Source: an uncultured Clostridia bacterium (GTDB taxonomy: Bacteria > Bacillota > Clostridia > Oscillospirales > Acutalibacteraceae). Taken from it: a stretch of 64,000 nt of DNA. A program made the position numbers and the translations under genes. The stretch covers positions 62,001 to 126,000 of the forward strand of contig CANQFC010000004.1 in assembly GCA_947598155.1 (NCBI GenBank). Direction: 5' to 3'. A model generated the notes under the pieces. It saw only the letters and a program-made list of their open reading frames with translations. It was not told where the DNA came from and did no database searches. How positions within the stretch are numbered: position 1 is the first letter of the stretch; the number at the start of each line of letters is the position of its first letter. Below, in pieces: positions 27,942 through 35,381 of this stretch.

Positions 27942-29005
27942 TATTTAACACCTCCGTTGTTTACTTCGATAATTGATTTTAATACCTGCTCGGGGCTCGG
28001 TATCATACCGCCTACCCTGTTGCAGAGCGTTACGGGTACTTTACAGCTTGTAGCAAGCTTAACATCTTCTATCATCTGACCCATTGAAAGCTCAACGGAG
28101 ATAAACGCATTGGCGTGTTCAACGGCCTTTTCAAACGGAGCTTTCGGGAACGGCCAAAGGGTAATCGGACGGATAAGCCCCGCCTTTATGCCCTGCTTTC
28201 TCGCCTCGTTTACCGCATTCTTTGAAACACGGGCGGCAATGCCGAAAGCGGCTATTACTATATCGGCGTCGTCAACCATATATTCCTCATACATAGTTTC
28301 GCTCTCTTCAACTATTTTATATCTCTCGTAACGCTTTATATTGAGCATTTCAAGCTCTTCGGGGACGAGTGAAAGCGAGTTTACTATGTTATGTTCTCTT
28401 TCGAGCTTTGTGCCTGTTGTTGCCCAGGGCTTTTCGGGCGCGGGCTTTATGTCAAAGTCAAGCGAAACAGGCTCCATCATCTGACCCATGGTTCCGTCTG
28501 CAAGAATCATAGATGTCATTCTGTATTTGTCCGCAAGGTCAAAGCCCTTGACGGTAAGCTCCGCCATTTCCTGAACGGAGGCCGGAGCAAGCACTATCAT
28601 ATGATAATCTCCGTGTCCTCCGCCCCTTGTCGCCTGGAAATAATCCGACTGCGACGGCTGTATTCCGCCAAGTCCCGGGCCGCCTCTCTGAACATTTACT
28701 ACGAGCGCCGGAAGATCCGAGCCGGCAAGATATGAAAGTCCCTCGCCCTTAAGTGAAATTCCGGGGCTTGAAGAAGATGTCATAACCCTTTTGCCGGCAG
28801 AAGATACGCCGTAAACCATATTTATAGCGGCTATCTCGCTTTCTGCCTGAAGAAAGCAACCGCCGATTTTCGGCATTTTCTTTGCCATATAAGCGGCAAC
28901 CTCAGTCTGAGGCGTTATAGGATAGCCGAAATAATGACGGCAGCCTGCAATAATAGCAGCTTCTGCAATAGCTTCGTTGCCTTTCATTAAAACTTTATCT
29001 GCCAT
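27941..29005 (-). CDS. vorB: 2-oxoacid:ferredoxin oxidoreductase, alpha subunit (VorB type)
   Basis: 354 aa. Begins MADKVLMKGNEAIAEAAIIAGC, then YFGYPITPQTEVAAYMAK, the alpha-subunit signature, and NVQRGGPGLGGIQPSQSDYFQ. The length and these motifs match the 3-methyl-2-oxobutanoate dehydrogenase subunit VorB family of Clostridia and archaea rather than pyruvate oxidoreductase. It lies 11 nt after the delta subunit. Confidence 0.93.
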   Translation of the reverse strand: MADKVLMKGNEAIAEAAIIAGCRHYFGYPITPQTEVAAYMAKKMPKIGGCFLQAESEIAAINMVYGVSSAGKRVMTSSSSPGISLKGEGLSYLAGSDLPALVVNVQRGGPGLGGIQPSQSDYFQATRGGGHGDYHMIVLAPASVQEMAELTVKGFDLADKYRMTSMILADGTMGQMMEPVSLDFDIKPAPEKPWATTGTKLEREHNIVNSLSLVPEELEMLNIKRYERYKIVEESETMYEEYMVDDADIVIAAFGIAARVSKNAVNEARKQGIKAGLIRPITLWPFPKAPFEKAVEHANAFISVELSMGQMIEDVKLATSCKVPVTLCNRVGGMIPSPEQVLKSIIEVNNGGVK

Positions 29006-29016
29006 TGCCTGTCACC

Positions 29017-29223
29017 TTACCTTTCAACCTTAATTATACAATCGGGACACATCATTGCACAGGAAGCGCAGCCTACGCACTGCTCCTGGTCGGTAATTTC
29101 CGCCGGATGATGGCCTTTTTTATTGATTTTGTCCTGAGCTAACCGCAAAAGCTTTTTGGGACAAGCGTCAACGCAAAGTCCGCAGCCCTTACAGTTATCA
29201 GTTTTAAATGTAAGTTTTGCCAT
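29017..29223 (-). CDS. Ferredoxin-like delta subunit, two [4Fe-4S] clusters (VOR)
   Basis: 68 aa with two CxxCxxCxxxCP motifs, CKGCGLCVDACPKK and CVGCASCAMMCPDC, the electron-transfer subunit of a four-subunit 2-oxoacid oxidoreductase. RBS GAAGGAGCAGAGAAT precedes the ATG. A 76-nt gap separates it from the upstream ATPase gene; I see no terminator there. Confidence 0.93.
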   Translation of the reverse strand: MAKLTFKTDNCKGCGLCVDACPKKLLRLAQDKINKKGHHPAEITDQEQCVGCASCAMMCPDCIIKVER

Positions 29224-29299
29224 ATTCTCTGCTCCTTCTTGTTTTTATATTGATTTAATATACATACATTATTTATTATAAAATTAAATTGCCATAATG

Positions 29300-29980
29300 T
29301 CAAACCACAGGTTTTTCCTGCAATTTCAACGGGAAAAGATTAGGAATTTTACCAAATAGGCTTTCAAATAAATCCTGCTTTACGGTGGTGGCAATAATGG
29401 GAAGACCCGATTTTTCAGAAACAGAATTTGCATATTCAACGGAGCCTATAACATCTTCAACGGTTGTTTCCTCACCTAAATTTGAATTATTTACAATTCC
29501 TGTAAATCCTATTCCTCCTGCCGCCTCAACCTCGCGCATTACCTCAACGGTAGAAGAGGCGTCTGGCGTTAACGGTCTGAATTTATTTATTACCATAAGC
29601 ATTTCATAGTCGTTTTCCCTAACGATTTCAGGCGCTATTCTTCCAAGAGCCAGCGCTCCTCTGTCGTCGCCGCCGATGTCAAGTATAACTTTGAGCGATT
29701 TATCATCGGTAATCGCGTACATATCCTGAGGAAGCGCGGGAATATCCAAATTCGAGTTTGCGTATTCCGAGCAAATCAAACGGATATTCATTTTTTTAAA
29801 GTCCTCTGACGAATCCTTTGTACGGAAATAAGGATTTACTATATCGAGGTCGGCTACGGCTACGTTGTCATATTGCTTTTTTAAATCAAACGCCATATTT
29901 ACCGCAACGTTTGTTTTGCCGCTTCCGTAATGCCCGCAAAGAAGCGTTAATCTCTTGTACTTTATGATAATTACCTCCAA
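29300..29980 (-). CDS. MinD/ParA-like P-loop ATPase next to VOR
   Basis: About 226 aa. LLCGHYGSGKTNVAVNMAF is a Walker A region and VAVADLDIVNPYFRT a MinD-like switch; LKVILDIGGDDRGA is Walker B. This resembles SIMIBI ATPases used in cofactor or metal-centre assembly or cellular placement; a maturation role for the adjacent Fe-S/TPP oxidoreductase is an inference. Start problem: the only TTG (29980) overlaps the sole ribosome site (TTGGAGG), and the codons at proper distance after it are ATT, ATC and ATA, so a non-standard start near 29965-29968 is possible. It lies between the Val-unit ligase gene and the VOR genes. Confidence 0.8.
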   Translation of the reverse strand: MEVIIIKYKRLTLLCGHYGSGKTNVAVNMAFDLKKQYDNVAVADLDIVNPYFRTKDSSEDFKKMNIRLICSEYANSNLDIPALPQDMYAITDDKSLKVILDIGGDDRGALALGRIAPEIVRENDYEMLMVINKFRPLTPDASSTVEVMREVEAAGGIGFTGIVNNSNLGEETTVEDVIGSVEYANSVSEKSGLPIIATTVKQDLFESLFGKIPNLFPLKLQEKPVV

Positions 29981-29990
29981 AAAGATTAAA

Positions 29991-32282
29991 TTACAGCTTG
30001 TTTCTCTGAATTTTGCCGCTTGTAGTCTTTGGAAGAGAGTCGCGGAAAACGACTATTCTCGGATATTTATAAGGCGCTGTATGAGTCTTAACGTAATTCT
30101 GAATTTCCTTTTTAAGTTCTTCGGTGCCCTCAACGCCGTCTACCAAAACGATACTCGCCTTTACAACTTGCCCTCTTATCTCATCGGGAGCCGCCGAAAC
30201 GCCGCATTCAAGGACATAGGGCAGTTCCATAATAACGCTTTCAATCTCAAACGGTCCTATACGGTAGCCCGAGGACTTGATAACGTCGTCAACACGGCCG
30301 ACGTACCAGTAAAATCCGTCTTCGTCTTTCCAGGCGGCGTCGCCCGTGTGGTAATAGCCGTCGTGCCAAACTTCCTTGGTCTTTTCCTCATCTCCGTAAT
30401 AGCCTACAAAAAGGCCGCACGGAGCGCCGTTTTTGACATTTACAACGATTTCTCCCGTTTCGCCTACGGGAACGGGTTTGCCGTCCTTATCCAAAAGCTC
30501 AATGTCATATATAGGAGCGGGCTTGCCCATAGAGCCGACTTTGTGCTTTGCACCTCTCATATTGCCTATGAGCATAGTGCCCTCTGTCTGACCGAAGCCC
30601 TCAAGAATCTGAAGCCCCGTAAGCTGTTCAAACTGTTTGTAAACCTCGGGATTCAGCGCCTCGCCAGCAGTTGTCATATGCTTTACGGACGATAAATCGT
30701 ATTTTGAAATATCCTGCTTAACGAGCATACGAAGCATAGTAGGAGGAGCGCAGAAAGTAGTTATGTGATATTTCGCGAACATCGGCAGAATATCCGCCGC
30801 GTCAAATCGGTCAAAATCGTAAACAAAGAGCGCCGCTTCACACATCCACTGCCCGTAAAATTTGCCCCAAGCTGATTTTGCCCAGCCTGTGTCCGAAATA
30901 GTCAAATGAAGTCCGTCGGGGTCAACGCAGTGCCAATATTTTGCCGTGTGGAAATGTCCGAGCGGATATTTATAGTTATGAGCCGCGATTTTCGGATAGC
31001 CCGAAGTGCCCGATGTAAAGTACATAAGCATTAAATCATCGCCGCCGGGAGCGTCGTCGGGCCTTTCGTAATGACTGCTGTAAAGCACATATTCCTCGTT
31101 AAAATTGTGCCAGCCTTCTCTTTCGCCGTTTACTATAAGCTTTCTCTCAAGCTCGGGGTAGCTTTGCGCCGCAATATCTACCTGATGCGCTACGTCGCCG
31201 TCGGCGGTGCAGATAACGGTCGTCGCTCCCGAAGATACAAGGCGGTACTCAATATCGTGAGCCTGAAGCTGAGCAACCGCAGGTATGCCTATTGCCCCTA
31301 TCTTCATAAGTCCGAGCATTGCCATCCAGAACTGGTAATGGCGTTTAAGAATAAGAATTACCCTGTCGCCGCGCTTTATTCCTATTGATTTAAAGTAGTT
31401 AGCGCATTGATTTGACAAATGGCGTACATCGTTAAACGTAAACCTGCGCTCCTCTTTTTCTCTTGAAACGTGGAGCATCGCGAGCTTGTCGGGGTCTTTC
31501 TTCGCAATCTCATCCATAATGTCAAATGCGAAGTTGAACCTGTCGTGATTTTTAAAGGTTATTTTTACCGGGGTGCCGTTTTCATTCTTGACAACGTCGA
31601 TATACTTTTTATATATTCTCTCTTTTTTATCTTCTTTTGCCTTAATTATGCTCACAATCGGCTTTTGCGCGCGGCTGAGCTCGGGAATAGGCTCGCCCGA
31701 GGGATTGAGCACTATGGCGTAGAAAACGCAGTCCTCGCCGAGAGCCGCCCTCATACCGTGGGGCGTGCCGCTGTCATAATATATTGTGTCGCCGGGATTT
31801 AAAACCTCCGTATGCGTGCCCACCTGTACCATAAGGTGGCCTGAAATAACAATATCCATTTCCTGGCCGTCGTGCGTTGTAAGCTCGATTTCCCTGTTTT
31901 CCGCCTCGGCATTGTAATCGCACTTAACATAGAGCGGATCCGCTATTCTGTTTTGGAAAGCGGAGGCGAGGGAGTAATAAACCATACCGTGAGCATGCTC
32001 TATCATCTGCCCCTGACCGTTTCTTGTCACAACATATGAACGAAGCGTGGGGCTTACGCCCTCGATAATATCGGTAACATCTACGCCGAAAGCCTGCGCA
32101 CAGCGGTAAATAAAGGCAAAGTTCAAATCGCTGTCGCCGTTTTCGCATTTAAGATATTCTTCTACCGAAACGTCCGTTTTTGACGCCATTTCCTCAGGCG
32201 TAAATTTTGTAATTTCTCGAAGTTCACGGATTCTTTCGGACATTTCCTTGATTTTCAAATCAAGACCCGTTAATTTTTGCAT
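29991..32282 (-). CDS. HTH-cupin-acyl-CoA synthetase fusion (Val T-box unit)
   Basis: 763 aa in three parts: an XRE-type helix-turn-helix (residues about 10-75, RIRELREITKFTPEEMASKT), a cupin (about 125-195, THDGQEMDIVISG and GDTIYYDSGTPHG) and an AMP-forming acyl-CoA synthetase (about 240-763). Ligase motifs are MYFTSGTSGYPKIA, EGFGQTEGTM, YHTGDAAWKDEDG, VGRVDDVIKSSGYRIGPFEIES and KTTSGKIQRNKL; the last two match the ACSM/MACS medium-chain group. ATG 32282 follows TAAAGGAGAAAATGGT; the track start is 8 codons too early. A Val T-box in front and VOR-ilvE behind suggest isobutyryl-CoA formation. The HTH may tie transcription to acyl or acyl-CoA level. Over half of the residues match the next gene. 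Confidence 0.92.
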   Translation of the reverse strand: MQKLTGLDLKIKEMSERIRELREITKFTPEEMASKTDVSVEEYLKCENGDSDLNFAFIYRCAQAFGVDVTDIIEGVSPTLRSYVVTRNGQGQMIEHAHGMVYYSLASAFQNRIADPLYVKCDYNAEAENREIELTTHDGQEMDIVISGHLMVQVGTHTEVLNPGDTIYYDSGTPHGMRAALGEDCVFYAIVLNPSGEPIPELSRAQKPIVSIIKAKEDKKERIYKKYIDVVKNENGTPVKITFKNHDRFNFAFDIMDEIAKKDPDKLAMLHVSREKEERRFTFNDVRHLSNQCANYFKSIGIKRGDRVILILKRHYQFWMAMLGLMKIGAIGIPAVAQLQAHDIEYRLVSSGATTVICTADGDVAHQVDIAAQSYPELERKLIVNGEREGWHNFNEEYVLYSSHYERPDDAPGGDDLMLMYFTSGTSGYPKIAAHNYKYPLGHFHTAKYWHCVDPDGLHLTISDTGWAKSAWGKFYGQWMCEAALFVYDFDRFDAADILPMFAKYHITTFCAPPTMLRMLVKQDISKYDLSSVKHMTTAGEALNPEVYKQFEQLTGLQILEGFGQTEGTMLIGNMRGAKHKVGSMGKPAPIYDIELLDKDGKPVPVGETGEIVVNVKNGAPCGLFVGYYGDEEKTKEVWHDGYYHTGDAAWKDEDGFYWYVGRVDDVIKSSGYRIGPFEIESVIMELPYVLECGVSAAPDEIRGQVVKASIVLVDGVEGTEELKKEIQNYVKTHTAPYKYPRIVVFRDSLPKTTSGKIQRNKL

Positions 32283-32287
32283 ACCAT

Positions 32288-32575
32288 TTTCTCCTTTAAG
32301 GGACAAGAAAAAACCCGTCCCAAAGTTAATTCTTTGAGACGAGCGTTAAACTTAGATTTAATACCCGCGGTACCACTCAAATTGCAACCGAAATTGCCAC
32401 TCAGGCTCTGACAAGCCGTATGCATTAACGCAGCAGTCACGGAGAAGTTCTACTAAGCAAATTGCCGTTCTTCCTCTCGGCTCAGAAGCTACAACAGAAA
32501 CAGCAGTTCCGACAACTCGCACCAACCGTTGCCTCTCTTTAGGCACGCTCCGTTTCTGAACTCTTCTTCAACGCT
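32288..32575 (-). promoter_or_regulatory. T-box leader, valine specifier (GUA)
   Basis: Minus-strand leader with AGAGAGGC bulge, GGTGCGAG distal loop, upper helix CAGAAAC/GTTTCTG and a lower stem AGAAG/CTTCT below the specifier loop. The codon at the specifier place is GUA (32490-32492), followed by G. The T-box sequence GAGTGGTACCGCGGG is at 32364-32380. The terminator hairpin (CGTCTCAAAG/CTTTGGGACG) ends in GGTTTTTTC near 32307. The variable base of TGGN is T, which fits a tRNA with A73 such as tRNA-Val. Confidence 0.88.
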
Positions 32576-32588
32576 TTTGTTGAATAGT

Positions 32589-32617
32589 ATTATAAATCAA
32601 CTTTTTCTCTTTGTCAA
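32589..32617 (-). promoter_or_regulatory. Consensus sigma-A promoter of the Val T-box unit
   Basis: Perfect TTGACA, 17-nt spacer, perfect TATAAT on the minus strand, just after the upstream ligase gene. It makes the Val unit independently transcribed. Confidence 0.85.
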
Positions 32618-32641
32618 TGGTAAATATTAAAAATTGCAGTA

Positions 32642-34912
32642 TTAAAGCTTATTTCTTTGAATTTTGCCGCTGATAGTCTTTGGAAGTTCATCTTTGAACA
32701 CGACAATTCTCGGATATTTGTAAGGCGCCGTATGTGTTTTTACATAATCCTGAATTTCTTTTTTAAGCTCTTCGGTGCCGTTTGTGCCGTTAGTAAGAAC
32801 GATGCTAGCTTTTACCACCTGACCCCTGACCTCGTCTGGGGCGGCCGAAACGCCGCATTCAAGAACATAGGGCAGTTCCATAATAACGCTTTCAATCTCA
32901 AAAGGCCCTATACGGTAGCCCGAAGACTTGATAACGTCGTCAACACGCCCGACGTACCAGTAAAATCCGTCTTCATCTTTCCAAGCCGTGTCGCCCGTGT
33001 GGTAATAGCCGTCGTGCCAAACTTCATTGGTCGCCTCTTCGTTGTCAAAATACCCCGAGAAAAGGCCGCAGGGAATTTTTTCGCTTGTCTTAATGCAAAT
33101 TTCACCTGTTTCGCCTACGGGAACGGGATTTCCGTCAAAGTCAAGTATCTCGCAGTCATAAAGCGGCGAGGGCCTGCCCATAGAGCCTATCTTATGCGAG
33201 TAGCCCATAAGATTGCCTATTACCATTGTGGTTTCAGTCTGACCGAACGCCTCTTTTATCTGAAGTCCGGTTGCCTTTTCAAATTGTTTGTAAACCTCTG
33301 GATTCAGCGCCTCGCCCGCCGTTGTCATATGGCGGATAGACGAAAGGTCGAACTTTGAAAGGTCCTGTTTAATCATCATACGAAGCATTGTGGGAGGCGC
33401 GCAGAAAGTTGTTATATGGTATTTTGCGAACATCGGAAGAATGGTATTTGCATCAAAGCGGTCAAAGTCGTAAGTAAACACCGCTCCCTCGCAGAGCCAC
33501 TGGCCGTAAAGTTTGCCCCAAAGAGCCTTGCCCCAGCCCGTTTCGGAAATGGTGAAGTGAAGTCCGTCCGGGCTTACACCGTGCCAATATTTTGCCGTGA
33601 TATAGTGACCGAGCGCGTATTTATAAGACTGAGTAGCAATTTTCGGGTAGCCAGTTGTACCTGATGTAAACAACATTATCATCGGGTCGTTTCCGCAGGC
33701 GGTATCCTCTGTGCGGTAATAGTGCGCGCTGAAGAGCTCGTATTCGCTGTTGAAATCGTGCCAGCCTTCACGCGTACCGCCTACAAGAATTTTTGTCTTT
33801 AACGTAGGCGAATTTTTCTGCGCCAAGTCTACCTGATGAGCGACGTCGCCGTCGGCAGTGCAGACAATAGCGTTAACCTTACCTGTGTTAAAGCGGTAAT
33901 CAAAATCGTGCTCCTGAAGCATATTAGTCGCGGGAATCGCAACCGCTCCGATTTTATGAAGAGCGAGAATAGAGAACCAGAATTGATAATGGCGCTTTAA
34001 CACGAGCATAACTCTGTCGCCTTTTTTAATGCCGAGAGACGTAAAGTAGTTTGCCACCTGATTAGAGGCGCGTTTCATATCGTTAAACGTGAATCTGCGC
34101 TCCGTCATATCTTTTGAGATATGTACCATCGCGGTCTTATCGGGAGATTTAGCGGCGATGGCGTCAACAACGTCGAACGCAAAGTTGAATTGATCCTCGT
34201 TTTTAAATTTAATAGCAGTAAGCCTTCCCTGCTCATCCTCAGTGCATTCAATAAACTTGTTGCTCACATATTCCTGCTCATCTGCCTTTTTCGGAATGAG
34301 CGTGTCGCGTACAAGCTCCTCTTTTGTCTCCGCTCCCGGCAAAACGACTGCAAGGAAAAGGCAGTCTTCGCCATTTATAGCTATCATACCGTGGGGAGTT
34401 GAGCTGTTATAATAAATGCTGTCCCCCTCGTTAAGCTCCTCAATATTGTTGCCTACCTGTACCTTAAGGCTCCCTTTAAGCACATAGTCAAATTCCTGAC
34501 CCGAATGGTTGGTCAAATGAATCGGTTTGTTTTGAAGCTGTTCGCTGTACTCATATTTTACAAAATGAGGCTCTGCGATTTTTTTGCTGAATTTGGGCGC
34601 AAGATTTACGATTTCAATTCCGTCTTCCTTTGCGGTCTTTTGACCGTGCCCCTTGCGCGTTACGGTGTAAGATTTAAGATGCGCGCTTTTGCCCTCAAGA
34701 ATATTTGTGATGTCAATGTCAAAAACGTGCGCGCACTTATGAAGGAAAGTAAACGGGAAATCGAGCTTTCCCTCCTCAAACAGTCGGTAATCGTCAACGG
34801 TAACCTCAGTTTCAACGGCCATTTCTTCCTGGGTTAGGCCGGAAATCTCCCTCATTTCGCGAATTCGCATTGCCACCTCTAAAAGTTTTTCTTTTTCTGA
34901 TGTGGTATTCAA
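32642..34912 (-). CDS. HTH-cupin-acyl-CoA synthetase fusion (Ile T-box unit)
   Basis: 756 aa with the same three parts as its neighbour: HTH (RIREMREISGLTQEEMAVET, residues about 15-80), cupin (NHSGQEFDYVLKGSLKVQVG, GDSIYYNSSTPHG) and ACSM-type ligase (LFTSGTTGYPKIAT, EAFGQTETTM, YHTGDTAWKDEDG, YVGRVDDVIKSSGYRIGPFE, KTISGKIQRNKL). The start is TTG at 34912, 7 nt after AAAAGGAGGA; no closer ATG exists. The stop is followed at once by the promoter of the Val unit, so this is a one-gene unit under its own T-box. Specifier reading suggests isoleucine, hence 2-methylbutyrate as substrate (inference). Tandem duplication of the two fusion genes is evident. Confidence 0.92.
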   Translation of the reverse strand: MNTTSEKEKLLEVAMRIREMREISGLTQEEMAVETEVTVDDYRLFEEGKLDFPFTFLHKCAHVFDIDITNILEGKSAHLKSYTVTRKGHGQKTAKEDGIEIVNLAPKFSKKIAEPHFVKYEYSEQLQNKPIHLTNHSGQEFDYVLKGSLKVQVGNNIEELNEGDSIYYNSSTPHGMIAINGEDCLFLAVVLPGAETKEELVRDTLIPKKADEQEYVSNKFIECTEDEQGRLTAIKFKNEDQFNFAFDVVDAIAAKSPDKTAMVHISKDMTERRFTFNDMKRASNQVANYFTSLGIKKGDRVMLVLKRHYQFWFSILALHKIGAVAIPATNMLQEHDFDYRFNTGKVNAIVCTADGDVAHQVDLAQKNSPTLKTKILVGGTREGWHDFNSEYELFSAHYYRTEDTACGNDPMIMLFTSGTTGYPKIATQSYKYALGHYITAKYWHGVSPDGLHFTISETGWGKALWGKLYGQWLCEGAVFTYDFDRFDANTILPMFAKYHITTFCAPPTMLRMMIKQDLSKFDLSSIRHMTTAGEALNPEVYKQFEKATGLQIKEAFGQTETTMVIGNLMGYSHKIGSMGRPSPLYDCEILDFDGNPVPVGETGEICIKTSEKIPCGLFSGYFDNEEATNEVWHDGYYHTGDTAWKDEDGFYWYVGRVDDVIKSSGYRIGPFEIESVIMELPYVLECGVSAAPDEVRGQVVKASIVLTNGTNGTEELKKEIQDYVKTHTAPYKYPRIVVFKDELPKTISGKIQRNKL

Positions 34913-34959
34913 ATCTTTCTCCTCCTTTTAAGAATATATATTGTAAAAATTTGAAAACA

Positions 34960-35235
34960 AAAAAATAAAAAACACTCGCCTCAAAAACTTTGAGACGAGT
35001 GTGAAAATCACATCCGCGGTACCACTCAAATTGCAAGCCTTTCGGCCGCCGCTCTCGGAATCCAACAATTCCTATGCCTTTACGCAGCAATCACGGGAAG
35101 CGCCTACTGAATGCGCAGCGCATTGTTCGGACTTCCGGCTCGGAAGGGATGGGCGTTCAAATGCTCAATGCCGGTTCACACCTGCCACCGACTCTCTGAA
35201 AAAGACTCATTTGTGCCGTCTTCGTCACAGCCTTT
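34960..35235 (-). promoter_or_regulatory. T-box leader, probable isoleucine specifier (AUC)
   Basis: Minus-strand leader with AGAGAGTCGG bulge, GGTGTGAACC distal loop, upper helix CAAATG/CATTTG, K-turn GGCTGTGA/CGAGCC and lower stem GAAG/CTTC. T-box sequence GAGTGGTACCGCGG is at 35014-35028 and the terminator (CACTCGTCTC/GAGGCGAGTG plus T-run) follows. Using the spacing shared by the other three leaders (codon, one base, five bases, GA) the specifier is AUC (35148-35150). The base after it is C, not the usual purine, and the loop is asymmetric, so the amino acid is less sure than the T-box itself. Confidence 0.88.
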
Positions 35236-35251
35236 GTTTCAATTTGCACAC

Positions 35252-35280
35252 ATTTTATCACTCTTTTTTTACGTTGTCAA
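35252..35280 (-). promoter_or_regulatory. Sigma-A promoter of the Ile T-box unit
   Basis: TTGACA, 17-nt spacer, TAAAAT on the minus strand, about 20 nt before stem I, the same geometry as the Leu leader. Confidence 0.78.
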
Positions 35281-35381
35281 GATTTTTTTAAAATAATTTT
35301 TGTTTTTTATATTTACGGCTTGAATTACATCCGCCGAGATATTATAATGCAGTAAAAGCAAATCTTTAAGCGGTGATTTAT

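Noticed and set aside
35140-35160. Specifier of the fourth T-box read as His (CAU), Pro (CCC) or Ala (GCC)
   Set aside because: Spacing to the GA of the K-turn matches AUC in all four leaders; the TGGT bulge also argues against tRNA-His, which has C73. Pro and Ala are not fully excluded.
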